Shown piece by piece: positions 1-5,224 of a stretch of DNA of 6,835 nucleotides (position 1 is its first letter; each line of letters opens with the position of its first letter). Origin of the DNA: JAZDHV01 sp043810355. GTDB taxonomy: Archaea; Nanobdellota; Nanobdellia; Woesearchaeales; JAGVYU01. The stretch lies in the NCBI GenBank assembly GCA_043810355.1, contig JBDROB010000030.1, forward strand, positions 1-6,835. The letters run 5' to 3'. The translations under genes and the position numbers were made by a program. The notes under the pieces were generated by a model. The model was not told where the DNA came from and did no database searches. It worked only from the letters and a program-made list of their open reading frames with translations.

Positions 1-20
1 GTTGAAAAAGTCTCCGTCCG

Positions 21-59
21 TGCCATGTTTGCCATTGTTTGCCGTAGGCAAACATGGCA
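21..59. repeat. Perfect 13-bp hairpin with duplicated GTTTGCC
   Basis: TGCCATGTTTGCC at 21-33 is exactly complementary to GGCAAACATGGCA at 47-59, leaving a 13-nt loop. GTTTGCC occurs at 27-33 and again inside the loop at 37-43. Either copy could pair with GGCAAAC at 47-53, although the outer copy gives the much longer helix. Confidence 0.8.
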
Positions 60-71
60 TGGCTGGACGTA

Positions 72-113
72 GCTGACCATGTTCCCATGATTCATTATGG
101 GGTTATGGTCAGC
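72..113. repeat. Second hairpin arm of the element
   Basis: GCTGACCAT (72-80) and ATGGTCAGC (105-113) form a perfect 9-bp stem. After a symmetric GTT/GTT internal loop the stem continues as CCCAT (84-88) with ATGGG (97-101), closing an 8-nt loop at 89-96. It is part of the 1-132 element. Confidence 0.75.
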
Positions 114-132
114 GAAGTAGGAGATTTTCAAC

Positions 133-340
133 GCAGCCGTTTTTCGTATATATTCCGGATTAATTCATAATAAAAATGTCATTATTACAGAGTCAAAAAT
201 AAGCTATCTTTAATTCTTAAACATAAAATTTAATAGAAATCACTGACTAAATAACTGTCACGAAATCATGATTATATTAATTATTTGACCAAAAAGTTTT
301 TAAATAATAAAATCAAATAAGTTTTTAATAATAACTACGA
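133..340. other. AT-rich intergenic region without a supported gene
   Basis: This stretch is about 20% GC over 141-340 and has stop codons throughout the frames I read. Apart from the promoter-like repeats at its right end (294-334) I see no RNA gene, operator or second copy of the 1-132 hairpins. The sharp composition step at about position 140 marks the edge of the left palindromic element. Confidence 0.6.
294..334 (+). promoter_or_regulatory. Tandem TATA-like boxes upstream of the DUF1861-like gene
   Basis: AAGTTTTTAAATAATAA (294-310) is repeated almost exactly as AAGTTTTTAATAATAA (319-334), 25 bp apart. The first copy holds a good archaeal TATA box, TTTTTAAATA at 297-306, which predicts a start near 327 and a leader of about 14 nt before the GTG at 341. 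The second copy would start transcription near 351, inside the reading frame, so it may be a decoy or may imply a later start codon such as the GTG at 377. No Shine-Dalgarno sequence precedes 341. Confidence 0.45.
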
Positions 341-1492
341 GTGTGTGAAGGTAAAATCGGATCAGATTTATCAACTGTGGAAGAGTGTTCACCTGATCAG
401 CCCAGACATATTTCTGAACTTGTTGATGAATATGAGGGATTAATGCATCCTGATTATGAAGTTGAAGAAGTCAGATTTGAAGGAATCCCTCAAGAACACT
501 ATGGATACAATTCTACAAGCAGGTTTTTTGACAATCCAAGACCAGGTGATATTGATATATTCAGGCAATTAAGATGTATGTCTCTTGATGATATTGACAA
601 GGAATATCAGAGAGTTGCTTCCAGGATTGAGAAGGATTTTGATGAGAGAGGCTCAAGAGTGATGTTTTTCTCTCCAGTAAACAGCCATTGGCAGATTGTC
701 CCAGACGCTCCTATATTTGAGAGGATGCAGGACCCTCATATCACTTGGGTCACTAGAAAAGCAGGTGGAAAAGAATTTCCAAGACTTGTCTTTATTCCTG
801 TCCAGACATATGATAAATTTGATGAGGGATTTGGACCAGAAGTTGGTTATGGGACCAGAGTTTTTGAAGGTGATTCTGTTAATGGACTGGAGGATACAGG
901 AATCTATGTTCATAATTCTAAAGATATAAGGTTAAAGCAGTCACCATGGGGATGGTATTTCCTAGGAACAAGGCCTGAGAAACCATATAATAATAAGAAA
1001 GGAGATGAATTGATTAGGAAATATATTGCATGGGATGTATTTACAGATCTTGATGACCTTCCTCATAGGTTACATAATCCAAGGTTCTCACTTGAAAACA
1101 TGCTAAGAAAAGAAGAATGGGCAGGGATTGATGATATCCTATTCCTAGAACATAAGAAATGGAAGATTGGACTGCTGTTGCATCTTGGATATGAGCAGCC
1201 TGAACATATCAAGCATTATGCAGAGGCTGCAATGATGCTGGATCCTATCACAGGGGATTACAAAGGCCCGTGGGTGATCAACACTAGAAGGGATTATCCA
1301 GTAAAAGGGCAAAAGATCCTAAGGGAAGACAGGATGGATACACTTAAAGATGTATTGTTATTCGGCAATTGCTGGCAGAATGGTTCTCCAAACACTTTGC
1401 ATATGCACTATAATGCCAGTGACAGGTTTACCCTGATGATGACAAGGGAAAGCCCATTTCCTTATCCGATTGTGTGGCATTCTCAGAATTAG
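341..1492 (+). CDS. DUF1861-like beta-propeller protein (glycosidase/phosphorylase-related fold)
   Basis: A 383-residue protein starting at GTG. It follows the order of motifs I associate with DUF1861 (PF08950): RFEGI...YNSTSRF (about 45-62, for the family's F-x-G-V...YNITAPF), MQDPHITWV (129-137), KDIRLKQSP followed by WYFLGTRPE (about 195-214), an EEWAGIDDILFLE segment with IGLLLHLGY (about 258-285), IKHYAEAAMMLDP (about 289-301), and a closing INTRRDYPVKG...LKDVLLFGNC block with a final SPFPYPI. That family is thought to fold as a five-bladed propeller related to GH43- and GH130-type enzymes, and its substrate is not established. The assignment is by recalled motif pattern, not a search. 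There is no signal peptide or membrane segment, so it is probably cytoplasmic. The first ATG is residue 35, too late if the N-terminal YEVEEVRFEGI strand belongs to the domain, so I keep GTG. It converges on the transketolase gene and is not in an operon. Confidence 0.62.
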   Translation: MCEGKIGSDLSTVEECSPDQPRHISELVDEYEGLMHPDYEVEEVRFEGIPQEHYGYNSTSRFFDNPRPGDIDIFRQLRCMSLDDIDKEYQRVASRIEKDFDERGSRVMFFSPVNSHWQIVPDAPIFERMQDPHITWVTRKAGGKEFPRLVFIPVQTYDKFDEGFGPEVGYGTRVFEGDSVNGLEDTGIYVHNSKDIRLKQSPWGWYFLGTRPEKPYNNKKGDELIRKYIAWDVFTDLDDLPHRLHNPRFSLENMLRKEEWAGIDDILFLEHKKWKIGLLLHLGYEQPEHIKHYAEAAMMLDPITGDYKGPWVINTRRDYPVKGQKILREDRMDTLKDVLLFGNCWQNGSPNTLHMHYNASDRFTLMMTRESPFPYPIVWHSQN

Positions 1493-1494
1493 AT

Positions 1495-1533
1495 TATTCT
1501 ATTATTATCTTTTCTATTTTATTATCTTTATTC
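1495..1533 (+). terminator. Pyrimidine/U-rich tract after the DUF1861-like gene
   Basis: The convergent gap between the stop at 1492 and the transketolase stop at 1573 begins with several T-rich runs on the plus strand (TCTTTTCTATTTTATTATC and neighbours) and no stable stem. Archaeal RNA polymerase can terminate at U-rich tracts without a hairpin, so this would serve the plus-strand gene. The complementary strand is A-rich and gives no equivalent signal for the transketolase. Confidence 0.35.
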
Positions 1534-1572
1534 AATCGATTATATACTTATTAGATCTTATGTCTATTAGTT

Positions 1573-3402
1573 CTATTTCACTAAATCAATCACTTCCTTG
1601 ACAATAGAATCAGCATCAATGCCCTGGAATTTCAACAATTCCATCTCTTTCCCAGAATGAGGAAGCTTGTGGACTGCTAAAGATTTTATCATAATATCTG
1701 TGCCAGCCAATGCTTGAGATATCATCTCCCCTATTCCACCTTCATGATAATGGTCTTCTGCAACAATAACTTTTTTTCCTGAAGTTTTTGATAGTTTGAT
1801 TAACTTGTCTTTATCAAAAGGCTTGATGCAATAGCAGTCGACAACAGCAGTGCTTATCCCTTTGTCTTTAAGGATATCATGAGCTTTAAGAGATTCATGG
1901 AGCGTTATTCCTGCACCTATAATAATTGCTTTATCTTTATTTGATTTTCTCAAGATCTTGAAATCTCCTAATATAAAGTTTTCAGAGTTTTTGTAGATGA
2001 TAGGGGTCTTTGGCCGGCTGGTCCTTATGTATTTTGTCCCTTTTAGTCTTGAAGCCAGTTCAACAAGCTTTTCACAAGAGACTGCGTCACTTGGATAAAA
2101 TACAATCGATCCAGGAAGGCACCTGAACATGGCGATATCCTCCAGACCCATCTGAGACCCTCCATCCTCTCCAATTGACACTCCTGCATGAGATCCGACA
2201 TAAGTTATGCTCAATGTTGATATCGAGTTCATCCTGATCTGGTCATGGGCTCTTGAAAAGAATGCTGAGAAAGTTGATGCAAATGGATTGAATCCTTTTG
2301 TGCTTAATCCAGCAGCCATTCCAACCATATTCTGCTCTGCAATAAAACATTCAATATACCTGCTCTTGTCAGATTTTCTCAATTCTTCAGAATGTGTTGA
2401 ATTAGATGTCTCTCCGTCCAATGCAATGATTGTGTTGTTGTTGTTTGCCAGTTTTGTCAATGCATATCCATAAGCCTGCCTTGTCGCAACCTGATCCCCT
2501 AGAATATAGTTTAATTTGATTCTTTTATTTTTAATCCTGATCTTGAAAGCTTTCTTTTTTGGCTTTTTTATATTTATTCTTGGGATTTTTGGATCAGGTA
2601 TCTCTTTCAATGCCTGAGAAAGCTCGTCTTGGTTCAATGCCTTGCCATGCCATCCATCCTTGTTCTTAAGAAATGAGACTCCATTGCCTTTGAAAGTCTT
2701 TGCAAGAATTACAGTAGGTTTTGATTTTGCCTTTCTGGCTTTATTCAATGCTTTCTGGATCTGAGCAATATTGTGGCCATTCACTGCAATCACATTGCAT
2801 CCGAATGATTCAAACCTTTTCTTGTATGAAAGAATATTGTGGCCGAGCATTGTAGGGCCTGACTGGCCTAATCTGTTTATGTCAATTATTGCACATATAT
2901 TATTGAGCTTGTAATGGACAGCCAATTCAACTGCTTCATAGACCGATCCTTCTGCACATTCACTGTCACCTAACAGGACATATACCCTGAAATCCTTTTT
3001 CTGCTTTTTTCCAGCAATTGCCATTCCAACACCATTTGAAAGGCCTTGGCCTAATGATCCAGTCGCTACTTTTACCCATTTCAATGATCTAGGTACTGGG
3101 TGGCCTTCTAAAGGGCTTTTCAGATTTCTTAGAGACAAAAGATCAGTCTTGATACAGCCAGACCTGAATAATGCTGAATATAATATAGGCGCAGCATGGC
3201 CTTTGCTCAGGATAAATTCGTCATTGTCGGGATTATCTGGATTGTTCTTGTCAAAACTCATCTCATCAAAGAAAAGAGTGCTTATGATCTCTGCGCATGA
3301 GAGGCAAGTTGTCGGATGGCCTGAACCTGCTTTTGTGGTCATATTTAGGGAATCTCTCCTTAAGATGCTTGCAATATTTTTTAAAGTAATATTTTTATTC
3401 AT
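1573..3402 (-). CDS. tkt: Transketolase, full-length, animal-type (thiamine diphosphate enzyme)
   Basis: Transfers two-carbon ketol units between xylulose-5-P and ribose-5-P or erythrose-4-P in the cytoplasm. Numbering from the ATG at 3402 (609 aa): AGSGHP 25-30, SKGHAAPILY 66-75, EGHP 99-102, ATGSLGQG 113-120, the cofactor motif GDSECAEG 145-152 with DINRLGQSG 174-182, TFKGNG 236-241 and WHG 251-253. A lysine-rich linker (about 268-298) leads to the pyrimidine domain with IAEQNM 354-359, whose Glu356 is the expected catalytic residue, then SHAGVSIGEDGGSQ 404-417. The C-terminal domain carries YIRTSRP 458-464 and EDHYHEGGIGE. Both halves are in one chain, whereas many archaea split them into two genes. 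As recalled, the motifs resemble human TKT (623 aa) unusually closely. GDG of the ThDP motif reads GDS. A 13-codon extension to TTG at 3441 is possible, because a TATA-like box lies about 26 bp before it. Last gene of the rpiB-rpe-tkt run. Confidence 0.95.
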   Translation of the reverse strand: MNKNITLKNIASILRRDSLNMTTKAGSGHPTTCLSCAEIISTLFFDEMSFDKNNPDNPDNDEFILSKGHAAPILYSALFRSGCIKTDLLSLRNLKSPLEGHPVPRSLKWVKVATGSLGQGLSNGVGMAIAGKKQKKDFRVYVLLGDSECAEGSVYEAVELAVHYKLNNICAIIDINRLGQSGPTMLGHNILSYKKRFESFGCNVIAVNGHNIAQIQKALNKARKAKSKPTVILAKTFKGNGVSFLKNKDGWHGKALNQDELSQALKEIPDPKIPRINIKKPKKKAFKIRIKNKRIKLNYILGDQVATRQAYGYALTKLANNNNTIIALDGETSNSTHSEELRKSDKSRYIECFIAEQNMVGMAAGLSTKGFNPFASTFSAFFSRAHDQIRMNSISTLSITYVGSHAGVSIGEDGGSQMGLEDIAMFRCLPGSIVFYPSDAVSCEKLVELASRLKGTKYIRTSRPKTPIIYKNSENFILGDFKILRKSNKDKAIIIGAGITLHESLKAHDILKDKGISTAVVDCYCIKPFDKDKLIKLSKTSGKKVIVAEDHYHEGGIGEMISQALAGTDIMIKSLAVHKLPHSGKEMELLKFQGIDADSIVKEVIDLVK

Positions 3403-3464
3403 AGTATCAACTTTTTTTAATCTTTTAGGAATTTGAATCAAAATAAAATCACATCAAATTCCGA

Positions 3465-3472
3465 ATTATATG
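3465..3472 (-). promoter_or_regulatory. TATA-like box upstream of transketolase
   Basis: On the minus strand this reads CATATAAT within ATTAAATCATATAATT. A start about 26 bp downstream falls near 3442, leaving a leader of about 40 nt before the ATG at 3402, or an almost leaderless transcript if the in-frame TTG at 3441 is used. No strong Shine-Dalgarno precedes 3402; GTTGAT at about 3406-3411 is only a weak match. Confidence 0.35.
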
Positions 3473-3500
3473 ATTTAATAAGATTGTTATCCTGATTTGA

Positions 3501-4142
3501 TTATTCATCATTAATTAATCTATTTAGAGTATTAATACTTTTCTTTATGTCCTTGCTTTTCTGCAGATACGAGCCGACAACAAACCTGTTTGCACCAGCT
3601 GATCTTGCCTTCTTTATTGTCTTTGGATTGATACTGCCATCAACTTCAATATCAAGCCTTGGAGCAATCTTCCTCAATCCCTTGATCTTTTCAATGCTAT
3701 GTGGAACAAATTTTGCCCCATACCAACCTGGAACAACTGTCATGACAATAACTTGGTCTATCTCATCAAGGTAAGGGATAATCCCTTCAATTGATGTTTT
3801 TGGATTTATCGCAATCCCGACCTTTTTTTTCTTTTTTTTCACTTTTTTTATCATTCCTTTAATCTTATTTCTGTAAACAGACTCATAATGGAAAATGATT
3901 GCATCAACAAATCTGGAATATTTATCAATCCATTTTTCTGGATTATTAATCATCAGATGTGCTTCAATCTTTGGTTTGATCCTTTTTATATTTAGATTGA
4001 AATCAAGAGAATGAGTAGGGACAAATTTAGCATCCATTATGTCAAGCTGGATGGCGTTTACATGATTCTTGACTCTATCAATCCTTTCATCCATCTCTTT
4101 CTGGGAAGCGGCAATGATAGAAGCAATAATTGTAGATTTCAT
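3501..4142 (-). CDS. rpe: Ribulose-phosphate 3-epimerase family protein with altered metal site
   Basis: Predicted to interconvert ribulose-5-P and xylulose-5-P as a cytoplasmic TIM barrel; 213 aa is close to the usual 210-230. Family marks in order: IIAS near the start, LDIMDAKFVP (33-42), HLMINNP (62-68), IFHYES (83-88), GIAINPKT (109-116), VMTVVPG (133-139), and DIEVDGSIN (164-172) ahead of a glycine-containing phosphate site, FVVGS (187-191). Both catalytic aspartates (Asp34, Asp168) and the metal histidine His62 are kept. The family's first metal ligand, the His of HxDxMDG, is Gln32, and the usual MSVNPGFGGQ loop reads MTVVPGWYGA. The enzyme may therefore bind metal differently or act on another sugar phosphate. 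Residues 99-107 are nearly all lysine, from long T runs on the plus strand. The start is ATG with GAGGG just upstream. It lies between rpiB and tkt on the same strand. Confidence 0.85.
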   Translation of the reverse strand: MKSTIIASIIAASQKEMDERIDRVKNHVNAIQLDIMDAKFVPTHSLDFNLNIKRIKPKIEAHLMINNPEKWIDKYSRFVDAIIFHYESVYRNKIKGMIKKVKKKKKKVGIAINPKTSIEGIIPYLDEIDQVIVMTVVPGWYGAKFVPHSIEKIKGLRKIAPRLDIEVDGSINPKTIKKARSAGANRFVVGSYLQKSKDIKKSINTLNRLINDE

Positions 4143-4146
4143 AGTT

Positions 4147-4151
4147 CCCTC
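4147..4151 (-). promoter_or_regulatory. Ribosome binding site of the epimerase gene
   Basis: GAGGG lies four bases before the ATG at 4142 and contains the GAGG core complementary to the 16S 3' end. It is the clearest Shine-Dalgarno in the window and fits the roughly 13-nt leader predicted from the TATA box at 4176-4186. The other genes appear leaderless. Confidence 0.45.
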
Positions 4152-4175
4152 TTGTATAATATGTTTATTTTTCCC

Positions 4176-4186
4176 ATATATTATAA
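4176..4186 (-). promoter_or_regulatory. TATA box for the epimerase gene
   Basis: Minus strand TTATAATATAT, centred about 39 bp before the ATG at 4142, predicts a start near 4155. This suggests rpe can be transcribed on its own rather than only by read-through from rpiB. Confidence 0.45.
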
Positions 4187-4216
4187 GTTGATTATTAATT
4201 ATAACTTGATTCTTTT

Positions 4217-4258
4217 GAATTCGATGTGGATGTATATCAATTCGAATTCTAAATTGAT
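4217..4258. repeat. Two overlapping, mutually exclusive hairpins between rpiB and rpe
   Basis: GAATTCGA (4217-4224) is exactly complementary to TCGAATTC (4242-4249). ATCAATT (4236-4242) is exactly complementary to AATTGAT (4252-4258), and the two stems share bases so only one can form. TTGATTC also occurs directly at 4206-4212 and 4254-4260. The region is the 3' trailer of rpiB and lies upstream of the rpe promoter. It is AT-rich, so some pairing is expected by chance and no function is shown. Confidence 0.35.
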
Positions 4259-4288
4259 TCTCTTTTTTATCAATCTAGTCTTGATATC

Positions 4289-4732
4289 TTATTTTTCCAA
4301 ATCCTTAATCTTTTTTATTCTCCTCTCATGTCTCTTGATCTTTGTGAATCCAGTGTTGAGGAATGCAGTTACAATGGATTTTATCCTTGAAAAAGAGAAT
4401 TTTCTGCCTCTTAGGCAGAGGACATTTGCATTATTGTCCTGCCTTGAGACAACAGCAGTGTATGTGTCATAGGCATTTACAGCCCTTATTCCCTTGACCT
4501 TGTTTGCTGCAATTGACATGCCAATCCCAGAACCACATATGAGGATTCCAATTGATTTAGGAGACTTTGCAACCTTCTCACCGACTTCAACAGCATAATC
4601 AACATAATCATCATCTGGCTTGATCCTGTCTGCACCTAAATCCTCATATTTGATATTCTTCTTTTTAAGATATCTCTTAAGGTTTTCTTTTACATCAAAA
4701 CCTGCATGGTCTGAAGCTATGTAAAGTTTCAT
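4289..4732 (-). CDS. rpiB: Ribose-5-phosphate isomerase B
   Basis: Interconverts ribose-5-P and ribulose-5-P in the cytoplasm, feeding the epimerase and transketolase encoded downstream. At 147 aa it has the normal RpiB/LacAB length. It shows the N-terminal ASDHAGF (6-12) with substrate residues Asp8 and His9, the YEDLG strand (29-33), the DYVDYA segment (42-47), ILICGSGIGMSIAANK (63-78) with the catalytic Cys66 and the anion-binding GSGIGMS loop, GIRAV (81-85), NNANVLCLRGR (100-110), and the C-terminal RHERR (134-138). The E. coli enzyme has His99 in its SRQHN motif, which helps open the sugar ring; here that position is Asp99 (SRQDN), so ring opening may use another residue. Class A RpiA is the commoner archaeal isomerase, so a B-type enzyme suggests acquisition or a DPANN preference. 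First gene of the three, with its own TATA box and probably leaderless. Confidence 0.94.
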   Translation of the reverse strand: MKLYIASDHAGFDVKENLKRYLKKKNIKYEDLGADRIKPDDDYVDYAVEVGEKVAKSPKSIGILICGSGIGMSIAANKVKGIRAVNAYDTYTAVVSRQDNNANVLCLRGRKFSFSRIKSIVTAFLNTGFTKIKRHERRIKKIKDLEK

Positions 4733-4755
4733 ATGAAATACTTTTATGAGCTAGC

Positions 4756-4764
4756 TATATAATA
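4756..4764 (-). promoter_or_regulatory. TATA box for rpiB
   Basis: Minus strand TATTATATA, centred about 28 bp before the ATG at 4732, fits a leaderless transcript. There is no Shine-Dalgarno; the bases before the ATG are AGTATTTCAT. It shares the 102-bp divergent intergenic region with the promoter of the 4835 gene. Confidence 0.5.
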
Positions 4765-4801
4765 TTAATTAACCACTATCAAGTAATAATAAATAGAAAG
4801 A

Positions 4802-4810
4802 TTTATAAAT
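4802..4810 (+). promoter_or_regulatory. TATA box for the 4835 gene
   Basis: TTTATAAAT is close to the archaeal consensus. Its centre is 29 bp before the ATG at 4835, which implies a very short or absent leader. Confidence 0.55.
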
Positions 4811-4834
4811 AGTAATTGAACTAATGACAATATT

Positions 4835-5218
4835 ATGGATTTTGAAACATTTGAAAGGCTGGAGATTGAAAGATTCATGGATTTATTCTATGATTCAACT
4901 CAGATTGAACTATTATTAAGGGTCCTGCCAGGACAACTACCTTTGATCAGGTCAGTGATAAGCGATAGGATCAAACGTGGCAATGATGATTTTACACAAC
5001 TGCAAGGAACTGAAACACTATATCTTTCAGACCTGACTGAATTCTATTTTGATAATCGCACAAGGGAACAAATATTGGCTGGAATGCATGCAATACCTAT
5101 AGATGGTGCAGAAATATATTCAAGTGATGTCGCAGGAGCATATAAGAATTTTGTATATCAGGATTCTCTTGATAAATTCCGACAACAGTTTTCAGAAACT
5201 GATGCAACTACAAAATAA
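4835..5218 (+). CDS. Small acidic protein of unknown function
   Basis: I do not recognise this 127-residue protein. It is acidic (about 23 Asp/Glu against 13 Lys/Arg), has no cysteine, no signal peptide and no membrane segment, and is probably a soluble cytoplasmic protein. Residues 1-48 look helical and amphipathic (FERLEIERFMDLFY, then IELLLRVLPGQLPLIRSVI), followed by a polar turn (49-60), another helix-like stretch around TLYLSDLTEFYFDNRTREQI (61-80), and an aromatic-containing tail ending in polar residues. The ATG is well placed behind a strong TATA box, which supports a real gene. It is divergent from rpiB and converges on the next gene with only six bases between stop codons. A regulator or partner of rpiB is conceivable from the shared promoter region, but nothing in the sequence shows it. 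Confidence 0.75.
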   Translation: MDFETFERLEIERFMDLFYDSTQIELLLRVLPGQLPLIRSVISDRIKRGNDDFTQLQGTETLYLSDLTEFYFDNRTREQILAGMHAIPIDGAEIYSSDVAGAYKNFVYQDSLDKFRQQFSETDATTK

Positions 5219-5224
5219 TTGATC

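Larger units (their letters stand above)
1..132. repeat. Palindromic element with terminal inverted repeats (MITE-like or structured RNA)
   Basis: The two ends are complementary: GTTGAAAA (1-8) pairs with TTTTCAAC (125-132), and TCTC (11-14) pairs with GAGA (121-124), with AG 9-10 bulged. Inside, CGTCC (15-19) pairs with GGACG (65-69) below a perfect 13-bp hairpin (21-33/47-59). A second arm, GCTGACCAT (72-80) with ATGGTCAGC (105-113), carries an inner CCCAT/ATGGG stem (84-88/97-101). This folds as a closed three-way junction. GC is about 48%, against about 20% in the next 200 bases. Ends of the form GTTGAAAAAGTC resemble terminal repeats I associate with some bacterial insertion sequences, so a non-autonomous element is one reading. 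In an AT-rich genome a GC-rich folded island can equally be an RNA gene. No transposase or target-site duplication is visible, because the left flank is missing. Confidence 0.6.

Noticed and set aside
1..132. 5S rRNA, tRNA, SRP RNA or an H/ACA guide RNA
   Set aside because: The size and three-way shape recall 5S rRNA, but none of its conserved loops is present. There is no tRNA T-arm or anticodon arm, no SRP tetraloop motif, and no convincing kink-turn or ACA after the stem.
2207..2473. Plus-strand frame inside the transketolase gene
   Set aside because: It is antisense to the conserved pyrimidine domain of transketolase, which fully explains the sequence. The same applies to the plus-strand frame at 3149-3436.
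1573..3441. Frameshift or gene split between the two transketolase halves
   Set aside because: The lysine-rich stretch between the domains looked like a possible junction, but the frame is continuous and motifs of both halves are in order.
4011..4472. Plus-strand frame of 153 codons across rpe, the intergenic region and rpiB
   Set aside because: It is antisense to two clearly identified genes, its product is Leu/Ile/Phe-rich in the way of reverse-strand AT-rich sequence, and it has no promoter or family match.
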